From Plebeiibacterium marinum (GTDB lineage Bacteria > Bacteroidota > Bacteroidia > Bacteroidales > Marinilabiliaceae), in contig NZ_JAPDPI010000002.1 of NCBI RefSeq assembly GCF_026013615.1, positions 62,001 to 126,000 on the forward strand: a stretch of 64,000 bases of DNA, given 5' to 3'. Shown here in pieces: positions 38,385 through 49,941 of this stretch (its first letter is position 1; each line of letters begins with the position of its first letter). Position numbers and translations under genes: made by a program. The notes under the pieces were generated by a model, which saw only the letters and a program-made list of their open reading frames with translations, ran no database searches and had not been told where the DNA came from.

Positions 38385-38654
38385 CTACCAACTGGCTTTT
38401 TTAACTCCAGGAATTAATCCTGCAGAAGCCATTTCACGGAACTGAATCCTGGATAGTCCGAATTGTCTCATATATCCTTTTGGACGACCGGTAATTTTGC
38501 AACGGTTGTGCATACGTACCGGAGAAGCATTTTTTGGTAATTTCTGTAATCCTTCGTAATCACCTGCTTCTTTAAGTGCCGCTCTTTTTTCAGCATATTT
38601 GGCAACAAGCTTGGCTCTTTTTACTTCACGAGCCTTCATTGATTCCTTGGCCAT
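38385..38654 (-). CDS. rpsN: 30S ribosomal protein S14, zinc-free type
   Basis: 89 residues, the longer C-minus form without the CxxC zinc motif; contains [24 protein letters not shown] and ends GVKKASW. Fits the zinc-free L36 of the same cluster. Fourteen bases downstream of rplE. Confidence 0.97.
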   Translation of the reverse strand: MAKESMKAREVKRAKLVAKYAEKRAALKEAGDYEGLQKLPKNASPVRMHNRCKITGRPKGYMRQFGLSRIQFREMASAGLIPGVKKASW

Positions 38655-38668
38655 ATCTAACTCTTTAA

Positions 38669-39214
38669 TTATTTTTTAAATGGTAAACCAAAAGCCTTTA
38701 ACAAAGCAAAAGCTTCTTCATCGGTATCCCCAGAGGTCACAAAGGTAATATTCATACCCAAAATCTTATTAACATTGTCAATATTTATTTCAGGAAAAAT
38801 AATTTGTTCCTCAATACCTAAGGTATAGTTTCCACGTCCATCAAGCTTACTGTTGATTCCTTTGAAGTCACGAATCCTTGGTAAAGACACGCGAATTAAC
38901 CTTTCAAGGAATTCGTACATGTTGTCTTTTCTAAGAGTAACCCTAACTCCAATTGGCATTTTTTTACGCAATTTAAAGTTAGAAACGTCTTTTTTAGAAA
39001 GACAAGGAACAGCTTTTTGACCGGTAATAGCGGTAAGCTCATTAATTGCTACATCAACCATTTTTTTATCGGCCACTGCCTGACCGATACCCTGGTTGAT
39101 TACAATTTTCTCTAATTTTGGAACCTGCATTACAGTTTTGTATTCAAATTCCTTCATCAATGCAGGAACAACTTGCTCCCTGTACATTGTTTTCAAACTA
39201 GGTGTATAGCTCAT
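38669..39214 (-). CDS. rplE: 50S ribosomal protein L5
   Basis: 181 residues: [41 protein letters not shown], and [18 protein letters not shown]. Binds 5S rRNA. The start ATG overlaps the stop codon of rplX by one base, so the pair is translationally coupled. Confidence 0.97.
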   Translation of the reverse strand: MSYTPSLKTMYREQVVPALMKEFEYKTVMQVPKLEKIVINQGIGQAVADKKMVDVAINELTAITGQKAVPCLSKKDVSNFKLRKKMPIGVRVTLRKDNMYEFLERLIRVSLPRIRDFKGINSKLDGRGNYTLGIEEQIIFPEINIDNVNKILGMNITFVTSGDTDEEAFALLKAFGLPFKK

Positions 39215-39534
39215 TACTTGATCTCCTCCCCTGATTTTTTAGCAAACCTTACTAATTTTCCATCATCACCAGCACGTCTACCAATACGGGTAGCCTCACC
39301 AGTGGAAGGATCTTTAAGGTTTAAGTTAGAGATGTGGATAGGAGCCTCTTGCTTAACGATTCCACCTTGTGGATTATCAGCATTTGGCTTAGCATGCTTA
39401 GATACCATGTTAATTCCTTCCACGATAGCTCTATTCTTACTTACAAGAACTTCAAGAACTTTACCTTCTTGTCCTTTATATTCTCCAGCGTTTACAACAA
39501 CTGTATCGCCTTTTTTAATATGTAATTTACCCAT
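39214..39534 (-). CDS. rplX: 50S ribosomal protein L24
   Basis: 106 residues; KOW motif at the N-terminus ([23 protein letters not shown]) that starts 50S assembly. One-base overlap with rplE, 19 bases after rplN. Confidence 0.97.
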   Translation of the reverse strand: MGKLHIKKGDTVVVNAGEYKGQEGKVLEVLVSKNRAIVEGINMVSKHAKPNADNPQGGIVKQEAPIHISNLNLKDPSTGEATRIGRRAGDDGKLVRFAKKSGEEIK

Positions 39535-39553
39535 TGCTATCTTCTTTTAAAAA

Positions 39554-39919
39554 TTATAGCACCTCAGGAGCCAAAGATACGATTTTCATATAACCGTCGC
39601 GTAATTCTCTGGCAACTGGGCCAAAGATACGTGTACCACGCATTTCACCTGCTTGATTTAAAAGCACACATGCATTTTCATCAAAACGGATATAAGAACC
39701 GTCGGCTCTTCTGATCTCTTTTTTTGTACGAACAACTACTGCCTTTGTAACAGTACCTTTCTTCATATCTGTTGAAGGAATGGCACTCTTAACAGTTACA
39801 ACGATACGGTCTCCAATGGTTGCGTATCTCTTTTTTGTACCTCCAAGTACTCTGATGCAGAGTACTTCTTTGGCACCACTATTATCGGCAACAGCCAATC
39901 TGGATTCTTGTTGTATCAT
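39554..39919 (-). CDS. rplN: 50S ribosomal protein L14
   Basis: 121 residues: [27 protein letters not shown], then DENACVLLN and [13 protein letters not shown]. Forms an intersubunit bridge and is the RsfS (ribosome-silencing factor) target. Two bases after rpsQ. Confidence 0.97.
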   Translation of the reverse strand: MIQQESRLAVADNSGAKEVLCIRVLGGTKKRYATIGDRIVVTVKSAIPSTDMKKGTVTKAVVVRTKKEIRRADGSYIRFDENACVLLNQAGEMRGTRIFGPVARELRDGYMKIVSLAPEVL

Positions 39920-39921
39920 GA

Positions 39922-40182
39922 TTACTTAGCTCTTTCGATAATTTCTACTAATCGCCAACGCTTCGTTTTACTTAGCGGACGAGTTTCCATAATTTTTACT
40001 GTATCTCCAGGATTGCAGTCGTTTTTCTCGTCGTGAGCGTGAAATTTCTTAGTCTTTTTCACGAACTTACCATAAATAGGGTGCTTCTCACGAGTCTCAA
40101 CAGCAACAACGATAGACTTGTCCATTTTGTTGCTGGCAACGACTCCGATACGTTCTTTTCTTAAATTTCTGTTTTCCATCAC
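39922..40182 (-). CDS. rpsQ: 30S ribosomal protein S17
   Basis: 86 residues: [23 protein letters not shown] and [25 protein letters not shown], the S17 OB fold. Two adjacent ATG codons (40182 and 40179) could both serve as start; the second gives MENRNLRK. Confidence 0.96.
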   Translation of the reverse strand: MMENRNLRKERIGVVASNKMDKSIVVAVETREKHPIYGKFVKKTKKFHAHDEKNDCNPGDTVKIMETRPLSKTKRWRLVEIIERAK

Positions 40183-40186
40183 CTAA

Positions 40187-40384
40187 CTATTTTTCGGTTA
40201 ATTGCTTCTGACGCAAAATAGTTTGCAACCTTGCAACATTTCTACGTAAGCTTCTTATCTGCAATGGATTTTCCAATGGAGATATGCTATGATTGAGTTC
40301 TAAACGAATAAGTTCAGCTCGTTCGGTCTCAATTCTTTCGATGATCTCATTGATCGCCATTTCTTTAATTTCCGAAGTCTTCAT
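40187..40384 (-). CDS. rpmC: 50S ribosomal protein L29
   Basis: 65 residues, two long helices (MKTSEIKEMAINEIIERIE, LRRNVARLQTILRQKQ). Lies near the peptide exit tunnel and signal recognition particle site. 9 bases after rplP, 4 bases before rpsQ. Confidence 0.96.
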   Translation of the reverse strand: MKTSEIKEMAINEIIERIETERAELIRLELNHSISPLENPLQIRSLRRNVARLQTILRQKQLTEK

Positions 40385-40393
40385 CCTTACTTA

Positions 40394-40819
40394 TTATTTA
40401 GATTCAACATAGTCTCGTCTTACAACGAATTTAGTAGTAACAGGCAACTTTTGAGCCGCTAAACGCAACGCTTCTTTTGCTGTTTCGTATGGTACTCCAT
40501 CACATTCAATAATGATTCTACCTGGAGTAACTGGAGCTACAAATCCTTCAGGGCTACCTTTACCTTTACCCATACGAACCTCTGCAGGCTTCTTGGTAAT
40601 AGGCTTATCAGGAAATACTCTAATCCAAATTTGTCCTTGACGCTGCATGTAACGTGTTACAGCGATACGAGCCGCCTCAATCTGACGACCAGTAAGCCAT
40701 TTTGTTTGCAACGACTTTATACCGAAAGATCCGAATGCTAGTTGGGCACCACGCTGGGCGTTGCCTTTCATTCTACCTTTCTGAATTCTTCTGAATTTTA
40801 CTTTCTTTGGTTGTAACAT
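40394..40819 (-). CDS. rplP: 50S ribosomal protein L16
   Basis: 141 residues: [19 protein letters not shown], the [20 protein letters not shown] arginine region and [15 protein letters not shown], which lies close to the A-site tRNA. 29 bases after rpsC. Confidence 0.97.
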   Translation of the reverse strand: MLQPKKVKFRRIQKGRMKGNAQRGAQLAFGSFGIKSLQTKWLTGRQIEAARIAVTRYMQRQGQIWIRVFPDKPITKKPAEVRMGKGKGSPEGFVAPVTPGRIIIECDGVPYETAKEALRLAAQKLPVTTKFVVRRDYVESK

Positions 40820-40848
40820 CTTTCTAACTCATTTACATTAGCTGATGA

Positions 40849-41550
40849 CTACTTTCTTCTCTTCTTGAAATTCCCACCTTTACGACGGCCTTCGTTAGCT
40901 GCAAAGTTTGGTGAAAGATCTGGCTTACCATAAATCTCTCCTTTACAAATCCAAACTTTAATACCTAACAAACCTGTTTTGGTAAGAGCTTCAGCTTGAG
41001 CGTAATCAATATTTGCACGGAAAGTATGTAAAGGAGTTCTTCCTTCTTTGTACATTTCCGCTCTGGCCATTTCTGCACCGTTTAAACGACCTGAAATTTG
41101 AATTTTGATACCTTCAGCTCCCATTCTCATGGTAGAAGCAATCGCCATTTTCACTGCACGACGGAAAGCGATACGGCCTTCTAACTGACGCGCGATGTTG
41201 TTGGCTACGATAATAGCATCTAATTCTGGTCTCTTAACTTCAAAAATGTTGATTTGAACCTCTTTATCAGTGATTTTCTTCAACTCTTCTTTTAGTTTAT
41301 CAACCTCTTGGCCACCTTTACCAATAATGATTCCCGGACGAGCTGTGTGAACAGTAATCGTTATCAGTTTTAGTGTACGTTCAATAACAATTCTCGAAAT
41401 ACTGGCTTTAGCTAAACGAGCATTAAGATATTCACGGATTTTAGTATCTTCTAAGATTTTATCTCCGTAATTCTTTCCGCCAAACCAATTAGAATCCCAT
41501 CCTCTGATGATTCCTAATCTGTTACTTATTGGATTTACTTTTTGTCCCAT
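40849..41550 (-). CDS. rpsC: 30S ribosomal protein S3
   Basis: 233 residues: [23 protein letters not shown], a type II KH domain with the GKGG loop ([14 protein letters not shown]), and [17 protein letters not shown]. Has helicase-like function at the mRNA entry. Four bases after rplV. Confidence 0.97.
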   Translation of the reverse strand: MGQKVNPISNRLGIIRGWDSNWFGGKNYGDKILEDTKIREYLNARLAKASISRIVIERTLKLITITVHTARPGIIIGKGGQEVDKLKEELKKITDKEVQINIFEVKRPELDAIIVANNIARQLEGRIAFRRAVKMAIASTMRMGAEGIKIQISGRLNGAEMARAEMYKEGRTPLHTFRANIDYAQAEALTKTGLLGIKVWICKGEIYGKPDLSPNFAANEGRRKGGNFKKRRK

Positions 41551-41554
41551 TTAA

Positions 41555-41974
41555 CTAACTTTTTATTTCTTGTTGGTTATCAACGTTGCTATCAATATAA
41601 ATGGTTACATGGTTCGATCTTTTTCTGATACGGTGAGCACGTCCTTGCGGAGCTGGTCTCAACCTTTTCAAAATTCTCGCTGAATCTACATTGATTGATT
41701 TAACATACAGATTAGCATCTTCCATGCGTACCCCTTCATTCTTCTCCTTCCAGTTGGCAATAGCAGAAAGAAGTAATTTCTCTACCCTGCGTGAAGCTTC
41801 TTTTGAAGAAAACTTCAACATATCCAAGGCAGTGTTCACTTCTTTACCTCTGATCATATCAGCAACCAGGCGCATTTTACGTGGAGAAGTAGGCACATTG
41901 CGAAGTGAAGCAAAGCTTACTTGCTTCTTTGCCTCCTTATTATTTTCTGCTCTGAGTCTTTTTCTTGCACCCAT
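41555..41974 (-). CDS. rplV: 50S ribosomal protein L22
   Basis: 139 residues: [21 protein letters not shown] and the tunnel-lining loop ending [17 protein letters not shown]. The loop region that carries macrolide-resistance changes looks normal ([13 protein letters not shown]). Confidence 0.97.
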   Translation of the reverse strand: MGARKRLRAENNKEAKKQVSFASLRNVPTSPRKMRLVADMIRGKEVNTALDMLKFSSKEASRRVEKLLLSAIANWKEKNEGVRMEDANLYVKSINVDSARILKRLRPAPQGRAHRIRKRSNHVTIYIDSNVDNQQEIKS

Positions 41975-42011
41975 TTTTTAATTCTCTTTTAAAAATTAAT
42001 TTTTAGTCAGG

Positions 42012-42281
42012 TTACCTTTTCTTGTTACCTCCGTGACCTCTGTAGGTACGTGTTGGAGAAAACTCACCTAACTTGTGACCTACCATATTTTCGGTCACAT
42101 AAACAGGAATAAATTTATTTCCGTTGTGCACTGCGATGGTATGTCCTACAAAATCCGGAGATATCATCGATGCTCTTGCCCAAGTTTTGATGACAGATTT
42201 TTTACCTGATTCGTTCTGTGCTAGCACTTTTCTTTCCAGGTTAAAATCTATAAATGGGCCTTTTTTTAATGATCTGCTCAT
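42012..42281 (-). CDS. rpsS: 30S ribosomal protein S19
   Basis: 89 residues: [19 protein letters not shown] and [24 protein letters not shown]. Contacts the head of the 30S subunit. 19 bases after rplB. Confidence 0.97.
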   Translation of the reverse strand: MSRSLKKGPFIDFNLERKVLAQNESGKKSVIKTWARASMISPDFVGHTIAVHNGNKFIPVYVTENMVGHKLGEFSPTRTYRGHGGNKKR

Positions 42282-42300
42282 AAGTTCTTCTGATTAAACG

Positions 42301-43125
<825 letters not shown>

Positions 43126-43130
43126 TTTAA

Positions 43131-43421
43131 TTAAATATTGCTATAAAAATCAATCTTATCTCCTTCTGCCAAAGTAACAATTGCTTTTTTGTAAGAAGCA
43201 GTTTTACCTACCTGCACACCACTCTTTGTATAACGGGTTTTTACTTTACCTGCATAATTAGTGGTATTTACTCTTTCAACAGTTACATTGTACATTTCCT
43301 CAACCGCTTTTTTAATCTGTAGTTTATTAGCGTTTTTGTTCACTACAAATCCAAAGCTATTTAGTTTTTCACTTTGCTCGTTGAGTTTTTCAGTAACTAA
43401 TGGCTTAATTAATATTTGCAT
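43131..43421 (-). CDS. rplW: 50S ribosomal protein L23
   Basis: 96 residues: [17 protein letters not shown] and [22 protein letters not shown]. Forms the docking site for trigger factor and signal recognition particle at the tunnel exit. Five bases upstream of rplB. Confidence 0.96.
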   Translation of the reverse strand: MQILIKPLVTEKLNEQSEKLNSFGFVVNKNANKLQIKKAVEEMYNVTVERVNTTNYAGKVKTRYTKSGVQVGKTASYKKAIVTLAEGDKIDFYSNI

Positions 43422-43445
43422 TTTAAAATCTCCTTAAGCTTTAAA

Positions 43446-44066
43446 TTAAAGATTACCTAATCCTTCAACTGAACTCTCAACTAGAACTAAAGCTCCGGCT
43501 TTCATAATACTATATGTATTCAATTCAGCTAATGTTACTACTTCCGATTTAGGAATATTCCTTGAAGCAAGATAAACATTCTTGTCAGCCTCGTTTAATA
43601 CAACTAACGAACGTTTTTCATCTACTTTAAGGTTCTTACGGATTTGAGCGAACTCTTTTGTTTTTGGAGCTTCCATGTTGAAGTCTTCCACTACAATGAT
43701 GCTACCAGTTTTTGCTTTATAAGCTAAAGCTGATTTACGGGCAAGCTCTTTTAACTTTTTATTCAATTTGAATCCGTAATTACGCGGACGAGGACCAAAA
43801 ATACGACCACCACCTCTGAATACAGGAGACTTGATGCTACCTGCACGAGCTGTACCGGTTCCTTTTTGTTTTTTGATCTTACGTGTACTACCAGCGATTT
43901 CTGCTCTTTCCTTTGACTTGTGAGTTCCTTGACGTTGATTTGCTAGGAACTGTTTTACATCAAGATAAATAGCATGATCGTTGGGCTCAATACCGAAAAC
44001 AGAATCTGCTAACTCAACAGTCTTTCCGGTTTCTTCTCCTTTTATGCTTAATACTTTTAGTTCCAT
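43446..44066 (-). CDS. rplD: 50S ribosomal protein L4
   Basis: 206 residues: [24 protein letters not shown] trimmed, then [19 protein letters not shown] with the tunnel loop and [14 protein letters not shown]. In E. coli it also represses the S10 operon. Its first base coincides with the last base of rplC. Confidence 0.97.
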   Translation of the reverse strand: MELKVLSIKGEETGKTVELADSVFGIEPNDHAIYLDVKQFLANQRQGTHKSKERAEIAGSTRKIKKQKGTGTARAGSIKSPVFRGGGRIFGPRPRNYGFKLNKKLKELARKSALAYKAKTGSIIVVEDFNMEAPKTKEFAQIRKNLKVDEKRSLVVLNEADKNVYLASRNIPKSEVVTLAELNTYSIMKAGALVLVESSVEGLGNL

Positions 44067-44683
44067 TACATTTCAACAATTACATATGAACCTTTAGCTC
44101 CTGGAATAGAACCTTTAACAATTAAAAGGTTGTTTTCAGGAATCACTTTTAATACTTTAAGGCTTTCTACCATAACTCTTTCGCCTCCGGTACGACCAGC
44201 CATACGCATACCTTTGAATACACGAGCAGGATAAGATGCAGCACCAATAGAACCCGGAGCTCTGTCGCGGTTATGCTGACCGTGAGTACGACCACCAACA
44301 CCACCAAACCCGTGACGCTTAACTACACCTTGAAATCCCTTACCTTTAGAAACACCTGTAACATCAACAAATGAATTTTCTTCAATGATGTCTACAGTTA
44401 CTGTATCCCCTAAGTTAAATTCTTGTTCGAACCCTTTGAATTCAACCACGCTTCTTTTTGGAGTTACACCTGCCTTTTTAAAGTGGCCTAACTCTGGCTT
44501 AGTAGCGTTTTTTTCCTTCTTGTCGTCGAACGCCAGCTGAACAGCCTCATATCCGTCAGTTTCTACAGTTTTCACCTGAGTAACTACGCATGGGCCAGCC
44601 TCGATAACAGTGCATGGAATATTTTTTCCATCGGCACTGAAAACGGAAGTCATTCCGATTTTTTTTCCAATTAATCCTGGCAT
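44066..44683 (-). CDS. rplC: 50S ribosomal protein L3
   Basis: 205 residues: [36 protein letters not shown] and [20 protein letters not shown]. One-base overlap with rplD. The 90-base gap to rpsJ upstream contains a clear hairpin (44722-44744). Confidence 0.97.
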   Translation of the reverse strand: MPGLIGKKIGMTSVFSADGKNIPCTVIEAGPCVVTQVKTVETDGYEAVQLAFDDKKEKNATKPELGHFKKAGVTPKRSVVEFKGFEQEFNLGDTVTVDIIEENSFVDVTGVSKGKGFQGVVKRHGFGGVGGRTHGQHNRDRAPGSIGAASYPARVFKGMRMAGRTGGERVMVESLKVLKVIPENNLLIVKGSIPGAKGSYVIVEM

Positions 44684-44717
44684 TGTTACAAAAATTAAAT
44701 ATTAAATAATCGATTCA

Positions 44718-44748
44718 TACAGCCTGTGGTTTCGGCGCACAGGCCGCA
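44718..44748 (-). promoter_or_regulatory. Hairpin in the rpsJ-rplC gap
   Basis: GCCTGTG (44722-44728) pairs with CACAGGC (44738-44744), extended by CAT/ATG outside one mismatch on each side. No T run follows, so it looks like a regulatory or processing structure before rplC rather than a terminator. Confidence 0.4.
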
Positions 44749-44773
44749 TGAACTTATTTGCTTTTGTTCTTTC

Positions 44774-45079
44774 TCAGACTTTGATTTCTACCTCAACTCC
44801 ACTAGGTAACTCTAACTTCATCAAAGCATCGATAGTTTTAGCTGTTGAGCTATAGATATCGATTAAACGCTTGTAGTTAGATAACTGGAATTGCTCTCTC
44901 GACTTTTTGTTTACGAATGTTGAACGCAACACTGTAAATACTCTTTTGTGAGTAGGAAGTGGAATTGGACCGCTAACTACAGCACCAGTCGTTTTAACTG
45001 TCTTAACGATTTTCTCAGCTGACTTGTCAACCAAGTTGTGATCGTAAGATTTTAATTTGATTCTTATCTTTTGACTCAT
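44774..45079 (-). CDS. rpsJ: 30S ribosomal protein S10
   Basis: 101 residues: [39 protein letters not shown] and the conserved C-terminal [12 protein letters not shown]. Also the NusE antitermination factor in E. coli. 12 bases after fusA, so str and S10 clusters are joined. Confidence 0.97.
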   Translation of the reverse strand: MSQKIRIKLKSYDHNLVDKSAEKIVKTVKTTGAVVSGPIPLPTHKRVFTVLRSTFVNKKSREQFQLSNYKRLIDIYSSTAKTIDALMKLELPSGVEVEIKV

Positions 45080-45091
45080 CTTGAGATCTTA

Positions 45092-47203
45092 TTATAATAA
45101 TTCTACTTTTCCTTCAGCTTCTTTTACTACTTCAATTGCAATGGCTTTTGAAACCTCTTCGAAGTGTGAGAACACCATTGATGAAGTTGCACGACCAGAA
45201 GAAATAGTACGTAAAACTGTTACATATCCGAACATTTCGGCAAGAGGCACCTTAGCTTTTACAACACGGGCACCGGCTTTAGACTCCATTCCTTCTACCT
45301 GACCACGACGCTTGTTAAAGTCACCAATAATATCTCCCATATATTCTTCAGGAGTAACAACTTCAACTTTCATGATAGGCTCAAGAAGAACAGGCTGTGC
45401 TTTCATCGCAGCATTTTTAAATGCCTGACGACCTGCGATCTCAAATGACAACTGATCTGAATCCACAGGGTGGAAAGATCCATCAGATAGAGTTACTTTA
45501 AGGCTATCTACAACGAAACCGGCTAAAACACCATTTGCCATTGCATCCTTAAATCCTTTTTCAACTGAAGGAATATATTCTTTAGGTACGTTACCACCTT
45601 TTACCTCGTTGATGAACTCTAAACCTTCTTTACCATCTTCTCTAGGTCCTACAGTAACGATAATATCAGCAAACTTACCACGACCACCAGACTGCTTTTT
45701 AAACACTTCACGGTGTTCAACAGATTGTTTGATAGCTTCTTTGTAAGTTACCTGAGGACGTCCCTGGTTACACTCAACCTTAAATTCACGCTTTAAACGG
45801 TCAATGATAATTTCAAGGTGAAGTTCACCCATACCACTAATTACTGTTTGGCCGCTATCCTCGTCTGTTTGTACACGGAAAGTAGGATCCTCTTCAGCTA
45901 ATTTAGCCAAAGCAACCCCCATCTTGTCCATATCCTTTTGCGACTTAGGCTCTACAGCAACACCAATCACCGGATCAGGGAAATCCATAGATTCTAAAGT
46001 AATTGGGTTTTTCTCGTCACAAAGAGTATCACCAGTACGAATATCTTTAAAACCTACTCCTGCACAGATGTCACCTGCTTCGATTACATCCTGAGGAATC
46101 TGCTTGTTAGATTTCATTTGGTATAAACGTGAAATACGTTCTTTTTTACCAGTACGGGTATTTAATGCATATGAACCTGCTTCAATTTTACCTGAGTACA
46201 CACGCATAAACGCCAAACGACCAACAAATGGGTCAGTAGCAATTTTAAATGCCAATGCCGCCAAAGGAGCATTTACATCATGAGGTCTTGAATCTGCATC
46301 ACCAGTATCCGGATTAGTACCAGTAATTTCAGGAATATCACTTGGTGATGGTAAGAAAGCTACAACAGCATCCAATAAACGCTGAACTCCTTTGTTTTTG
46401 AAAGCTGATCCACACATCATAGGAGTAATTGTTTGATTAATTGTTGCTATACGAATAGCATTAATCATCTCCTCTTTTGTGATTGATTCAGGATCTTCAA
46501 AATAACGTTCCATCAACTCTTCGTCAGATTCAGCAACTGCTTCCACTAACTTGTCTCTCCACTCCTGAGCTTCATCTTTCAACTCATCACGGATTTCTCT
46601 TAACTCGTAACGAGAACCCATTTGAGCGTCATCAAACCAAACAACCTCTTTATTTTCGATAAGGTCGATAACTCCTTCAAAGCTTTCTTCAGCGCCGATA
46701 GGAATTTGAAGAGGAATAGGATTAGCTCCCAACATCTCTCTAACCTGGCGAACTACTTCGAAAAAGTTAGCACCTGAACGGTCCATTTTATTTACGAAAC
46801 CAATACGAGGCACACCGTATTTATCAGCTTGTCTCCATACAGTTTCAGACTGTGGCTCAACACCACTAACAGCACAGAACAAGGCAACAGTACCATCCAA
46901 CACCCTTAAAGAACGCTCTACCTCAACAGTAAAGTCAACGTGTCCCGGGGTATCGATGATGTTAATCTTATACGATTCGCTATTGTAGTTCCAGTTGGTT
47001 GTAACAGCTGCCGAAGTAATAGTAATACCTCTCTCCTGCTCCTGCTCCATCCAGTCCATGGTAGCAGCACCATCGTGAACCTCACCAATTTTATGAGTAA
47101 TACCAGTATAAAACAGAATACGCTCTGTTGTTGTGGTTTTACCGGCATCGATATGCGCCATGATACCGATATTTCTGGTGTATTTTAAATCTGTATTTCC
47201 CAT
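45092..47203 (-). CDS. fusA: Elongation factor G
   Basis: GTPase that drives translocation. 703 residues; G1 [13 protein letters not shown]2 GITITSAA, G3 DTPGHVDF, G4 NKMDRSGAN and G5 GSAFKNKG are all present, followed by domains II-V. One of the str genes (rpsL-rpsG-fusA), as in most bacteria, but tuf is not found in this cluster, which is normal for Bacteroidota where it lies elsewhere. Confidence 0.97.
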   Translation of the reverse strand: MGNTDLKYTRNIGIMAHIDAGKTTTTERILFYTGITHKIGEVHDGAATMDWMEQEQERGITITSAAVTTNWNYNSESYKINIIDTPGHVDFTVEVERSLRVLDGTVALFCAVSGVEPQSETVWRQADKYGVPRIGFVNKMDRSGANFFEVVRQVREMLGANPIPLQIPIGAEESFEGVIDLIENKEVVWFDDAQMGSRYELREIRDELKDEAQEWRDKLVEAVAESDEELMERYFEDPESITKEEMINAIRIATINQTITPMMCGSAFKNKGVQRLLDAVVAFLPSPSDIPEITGTNPDTGDADSRPHDVNAPLAALAFKIATDPFVGRLAFMRVYSGKIEAGSYALNTRTGKKERISRLYQMKSNKQIPQDVIEAGDICAGVGFKDIRTGDTLCDEKNPITLESMDFPDPVIGVAVEPKSQKDMDKMGVALAKLAEEDPTFRVQTDEDSGQTVISGMGELHLEIIIDRLKREFKVECNQGRPQVTYKEAIKQSVEHREVFKKQSGGRGKFADIIVTVGPREDGKEGLEFINEVKGGNVPKEYIPSVEKGFKDAMANGVLAGFVVDSLKVTLSDGSFHPVDSDQLSFEIAGRQAFKNAAMKAQPVLLEPIMKVEVVTPEEYMGDIIGDFNKRRGQVEGMESKAGARVVKAKVPLAEMFGYVTVLRTISSGRATSSMVFSHFEEVSKAIAIEVVKEAEGKVELL

Positions 47204-47232
47204 TTTATTTATTTCCTTAAAAGATTAGATGT

Positions 47233-47709
47233 TTAGAATCTAAAGTGAGCAAATGCTCGGTTAGCCTCTGCCATCCTGTGCATATCTTCTTTTTTCTTGA
47301 AGGCACCGCCTTCGTTGTTATAAGCCGCAACAATTTCAGCAGATAGTTTTTCTGCCATTGATCTACCACTTCTTTTGCGAGCGAAAAGAATCAAGTTCTT
47401 CATTGCGATAGAAACTTTTCTTGATGGACGAATTTCCATTGGAACCTGGAAAGTTGCACCCCCAACCCTACGACTCTTCACCTCTACAGAAGGAGTAATG
47501 TTTTCTAAACCTTTTTTCCACATTTCAAGAGCTGATTTTCCTTCTTTCTCAGCTTTGTCTCCCATGCGGTCTAATGCATCGTAAAAAATACCGTAAGCAG
47601 TTGATTTTTTACCGTCAAGCATCAGGTTGTTAATGAATTGTGTCACCAAAGTATCATTAAACTTTGGATCCGGAAGCAATATTCGCTTCTTTGGTTTACC
47701 TTTTCTCAT
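47233..47709 (-). CDS. rpsG: 30S ribosomal protein S7
   Basis: 158 residues: [38 protein letters not shown] and the C-terminal [13 protein letters not shown]. Starts assembly of the 30S head. 29 bases upstream of fusA; a 131-base gap separates it from rpsL. Confidence 0.97.
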   Translation of the reverse strand: MRKGKPKKRILLPDPKFNDTLVTQFINNLMLDGKKSTAYGIFYDALDRMGDKAEKEGKSALEMWKKGLENITPSVEVKSRRVGGATFQVPMEIRPSRKVSIAMKNLILFARKRSGRSMAEKLSAEIVAAYNNEGGAFKKKEDMHRMAEANRAFAHFRF

Positions 47710-47840
47710 CTCTTCTTGTTTATTAGTTTTTTATTGGCTGTCAATGTTTCTGTGTCTTCAAAAGCAACTCATTGCTTTTTACTCAACCTCTTGTTTTAAC
47801 TCACCAATAAACAAAACCACTCGTTAAACACTAATTAAAA

Positions 47841-48215
47841 TTACTTCTTAGGACGTTTTGTTCCATACTTAGAACGACGTTGAGTACGTCCCTCAACTCC
47901 TGAAGCATCTAAGGCTCCACGAACAAGGTGATAACGAACACCTGGAAGATCTTTTACCCTACCTCCACGTACTAATACAATAGAGTGCTCTTGTAAATTA
48001 TGACCTTCTCCAGGAATGTAGGCATTCACCTCTTTCCCATTAGTCAAACGAACCCTGGCAACCTTTCTCATGGCCGAATTCGGCTTCTTTGGTGTAGTAG
48101 TGTACACCCTCACACAAACACCTCTTCGTTGCGGACAAGCATCTAGCGCTCTAGATTTACTTTTCTCAACTAATGATGTGCGTCCTTTACGAACTAACTG
48201 TTGAATCGTTGGCAT
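47841..48215 (-). CDS. rpsL: 30S ribosomal protein S12
   Basis: 124 residues: [30 protein letters not shown] and [17 protein letters not shown]. The streptomycin-resistance positions Lys43 and Lys88 are wild type, so no S12-based resistance is expected. First gene of the whole ribosomal cluster. Confidence 0.97.
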   Translation of the reverse strand: MPTIQQLVRKGRTSLVEKSKSRALDACPQRRGVCVRVYTTTPKKPNSAMRKVARVRLTNGKEVNAYIPGEGHNLQEHSIVLVRGGRVKDLPGVRYHLVRGALDASGVEGRTQRRSKYGTKRPKK

Positions 48216-48332
48216 ATAACTAAATTTGTTTAAATAAAATTTCTATTTAAAATGCTTATAACATAAGCCTTTCCGTCCATAAAACACATTGATTTACAGT
48301 GCGTTTTCATAATTTTAGACAAAAAAGCGATG

Positions 48333-48340
48333 CAAAAGTA
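48333..48340 (-). promoter_or_regulatory. Main promoter of the str-S10-spc-alpha cluster (-7 element)
   Basis: On the minus strand TACTTTTG (TAnnTTTG) lies 118 bases before the rpsL start, leaving a leader of about 110 bases. The 513-base divergent gap 48216-48728 otherwise holds only AT-rich sequence, the fabD promoter and a leader hairpin. Confidence 0.5.
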
Positions 48341-48570
48341 CTAATTTTCAATGAATAAACACCTAATTCTATTCTATTTTTTTTCAAAAAAGTATGTTAA
48401 AGAAAATTAATCTAAAAACAATTGAGTGAATAAGATATGGCAATTTGAACAATTAGAATCCATACTCGTTCACAACATCAAAAAACATCCGCCCCAAACA
48501 ACACCATATCGAAAAGATAAGCGACAAGTTCGATTTAAATGAATAATTCAGGTTAATGATTCATTTTTAG

Positions 48571-48578
48571 TATATTTG
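48571..48578 (+). promoter_or_regulatory. fabD promoter -7 element
   Basis: TATATTTG fits TAnnTTTG. RNA starting near 48585 would have a leader of about 145 bases containing the hairpin at 48658-48682. Confidence 0.45.
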
Positions 48579-48657
48579 CCGCGTTTTTATTCTTAACCAA
48601 TTTAATCATAGAATAATAACAAAAACAAAACGTGTATTTATGATGTTATTTTAATTC

Positions 48658-48682
48658 CCCTGTATTTTAAGAAATACCAGGG
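48658..48682 (+). promoter_or_regulatory. Hairpin in the fabD leader
   Basis: CCCTGTATTT pairs with AAATAxCAGGG (one bulged C, loop TAAG), ten base pairs. Its position 46 bases before the start codon makes it a candidate control element for fatty-acid synthesis or simply a leader stem. Confidence 0.4.
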
Positions 48683-48728
48683 TTAAGTAATTAAACTTTC
48701 GTCTACATACTAATTTATATTGAATAAA

Positions 48729-49613
48729 ATGAAAGCATTCGTATTTCCTGGGCAAGGAGCCCAATTTGTTGGTATGGGAAAAGACCTGTACGAAAATTCA
48801 GCTGAAGCTAAAGATCTTTTTGAAAAAGCAAACGAAATTTTAGGCTTCAGAATTACAGACTTAATGTTTGAAGGAACTGACGAGGACTTAAAGCAAACTA
48901 AAGTTACTCAACCTGCTATATTTTTACACTCTGTTTTATTGGCTAAAACTATGGGTGAAGATTTTAAACCTGAAATGGTAGCTGGTCATTCACTTGGTGA
49001 ATTCAGTGCTTTAGTTGCTGCAGGAGCCATGACTTTTGAAGATGGTTTAAAACTGGTATCTCAACGTGCTATGGCTATGCAAAAAGCTTGTGAAGCAGAG
49101 CCATCAACCATGGCTGCCATCATTGGCCTTGAAGATGCTGTTGTAGAAGAAGTTTGCGAAAGCATTGATGAAGTAGTTGTTGCTGCAAACTACAACTGTC
49201 CGGGACAGTTAGTTATCTCTGGCTCATTTGCAGGAATTGACAAAGCTTGTGAAATCTTAACCGAAAAGGGTGCTAAAAGAGCATTGAAGCTTCCGGTAGG
49301 TGGAGCATTCCACTCTCCTTTAATGGAGCCTGCAAGAGTTGAATTAGCTGCTGCTATTGAGGCTACTGAAATTAAAAACCCAGTTTGTCCGGTATATCAA
49401 AATGTAAATGCAAAACCTTTTACTGAAGCCGCTCAAATTAAAGAAAACCTGGTTGCCCAGTTAACCGGCGCTGTAAAATGGACACAGACTGTTCAGAACA
49501 TGATTGCCGACGGAGCCACTTCATTTACAGAAGTAGGTCCTGGAAAAGCACTACAGGGAATGATTAAAAAAGTAGACAGAAAAATGGAAGTTGACGGAGT
49601 GAGCAGCTTATAA
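48729..49613 (+). CDS. fabD: Malonyl-CoA:ACP transacylase
   Basis: Loads malonyl groups onto acyl carrier protein for fatty-acid synthesis. 294 residues from ATG 48729 (KAFVFPGQGAQFVGMG follows); an in-frame TTG at 48720 was rejected because the family starts at this ATG. Catalytic Ser88 is in VAGHSLGEF, and the His lies in VGGAFHSPLM. Single gene with its own promoter and a strong terminator (49634-49664). Confidence 0.96.
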   Translation: MKAFVFPGQGAQFVGMGKDLYENSAEAKDLFEKANEILGFRITDLMFEGTDEDLKQTKVTQPAIFLHSVLLAKTMGEDFKPEMVAGHSLGEFSALVAAGAMTFEDGLKLVSQRAMAMQKACEAEPSTMAAIIGLEDAVVEEVCESIDEVVVAANYNCPGQLVISGSFAGIDKACEILTEKGAKRALKLPVGGAFHSPLMEPARVELAAAIEATEIKNPVCPVYQNVNAKPFTEAAQIKENLVAQLTGAVKWTQTVQNMIADGATSFTEVGPGKALQGMIKKVDRKMEVDGVSSL

Positions 49614-49633
49614 AATATTTATAGTCAAATTTT

Positions 49634-49664
49634 AAAGGAGGGTTTAAACACCCTCCTTTTTTTT
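49634..49664 (+). terminator. Rho-independent terminator of fabD
   Basis: AAAGGAGGG (49634-49642) pairs with CCCTCCTTT (49651-49659) and is followed by eight T in total. Classic structure 21 bases after the stop codon. Confidence 0.9.
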
Positions 49665-49679
49665 ATTAAAAAATATTAT

Positions 49680-49880
49680 CCCAACGATAGTTCCAATCTC
49701 ATTCTAGTAAGAATCCCCACCCATAGGATGGAGCATTGAAATAATCCCTTGAAGGCCTCTCGCCACCCCCGGCTCGGACTCTTGCTCTGGCCTGCCCACC
49801 TTGATTTACAGCTCCAAATATCAATATTCTATAAGTTAAAGGCAGAGCCATGGCATCCTATCCACGCCATTAAGACTTGC
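49680..49880. other. GC-richer non-coding island, possible dispersed repeat
   Basis: About 200 bases with no reading frame, richer in G and C than both flanks, with words such as CCACCCCCGGCTCGG and CCATGGCATCC. It looks inserted between the fabD terminator and the pxp promoter. I cannot assign it to a known element; it may be a repeat or an IS remnant. Confidence 0.4.
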
Positions 49881-49889
49881 TTTTAGTTG

Positions 49890-49919
49890 TTGAAATAAAA
49901 ATTTGAATGCTTATTTTTG
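49890..49919 (+). promoter_or_regulatory. pxpABC promoter
   Basis: TTG (49890-49892), 19 bases, then TATTTTTG (49912-49919): a perfect Bacteroidota promoter. RNA would start near 49926, ruling out the in-frame ATG at 49903 as the start of pxpA. Confidence 0.6.
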
Positions 49920-49941
49920 CAGCATACTTAGGAATTTTACA

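Noticed and set aside
49903..49941. ATG at 49903 as pxpA start
   Set aside because: It lies inside the promoter; ATG 49942 begins the conserved IDINCDLGEG region.
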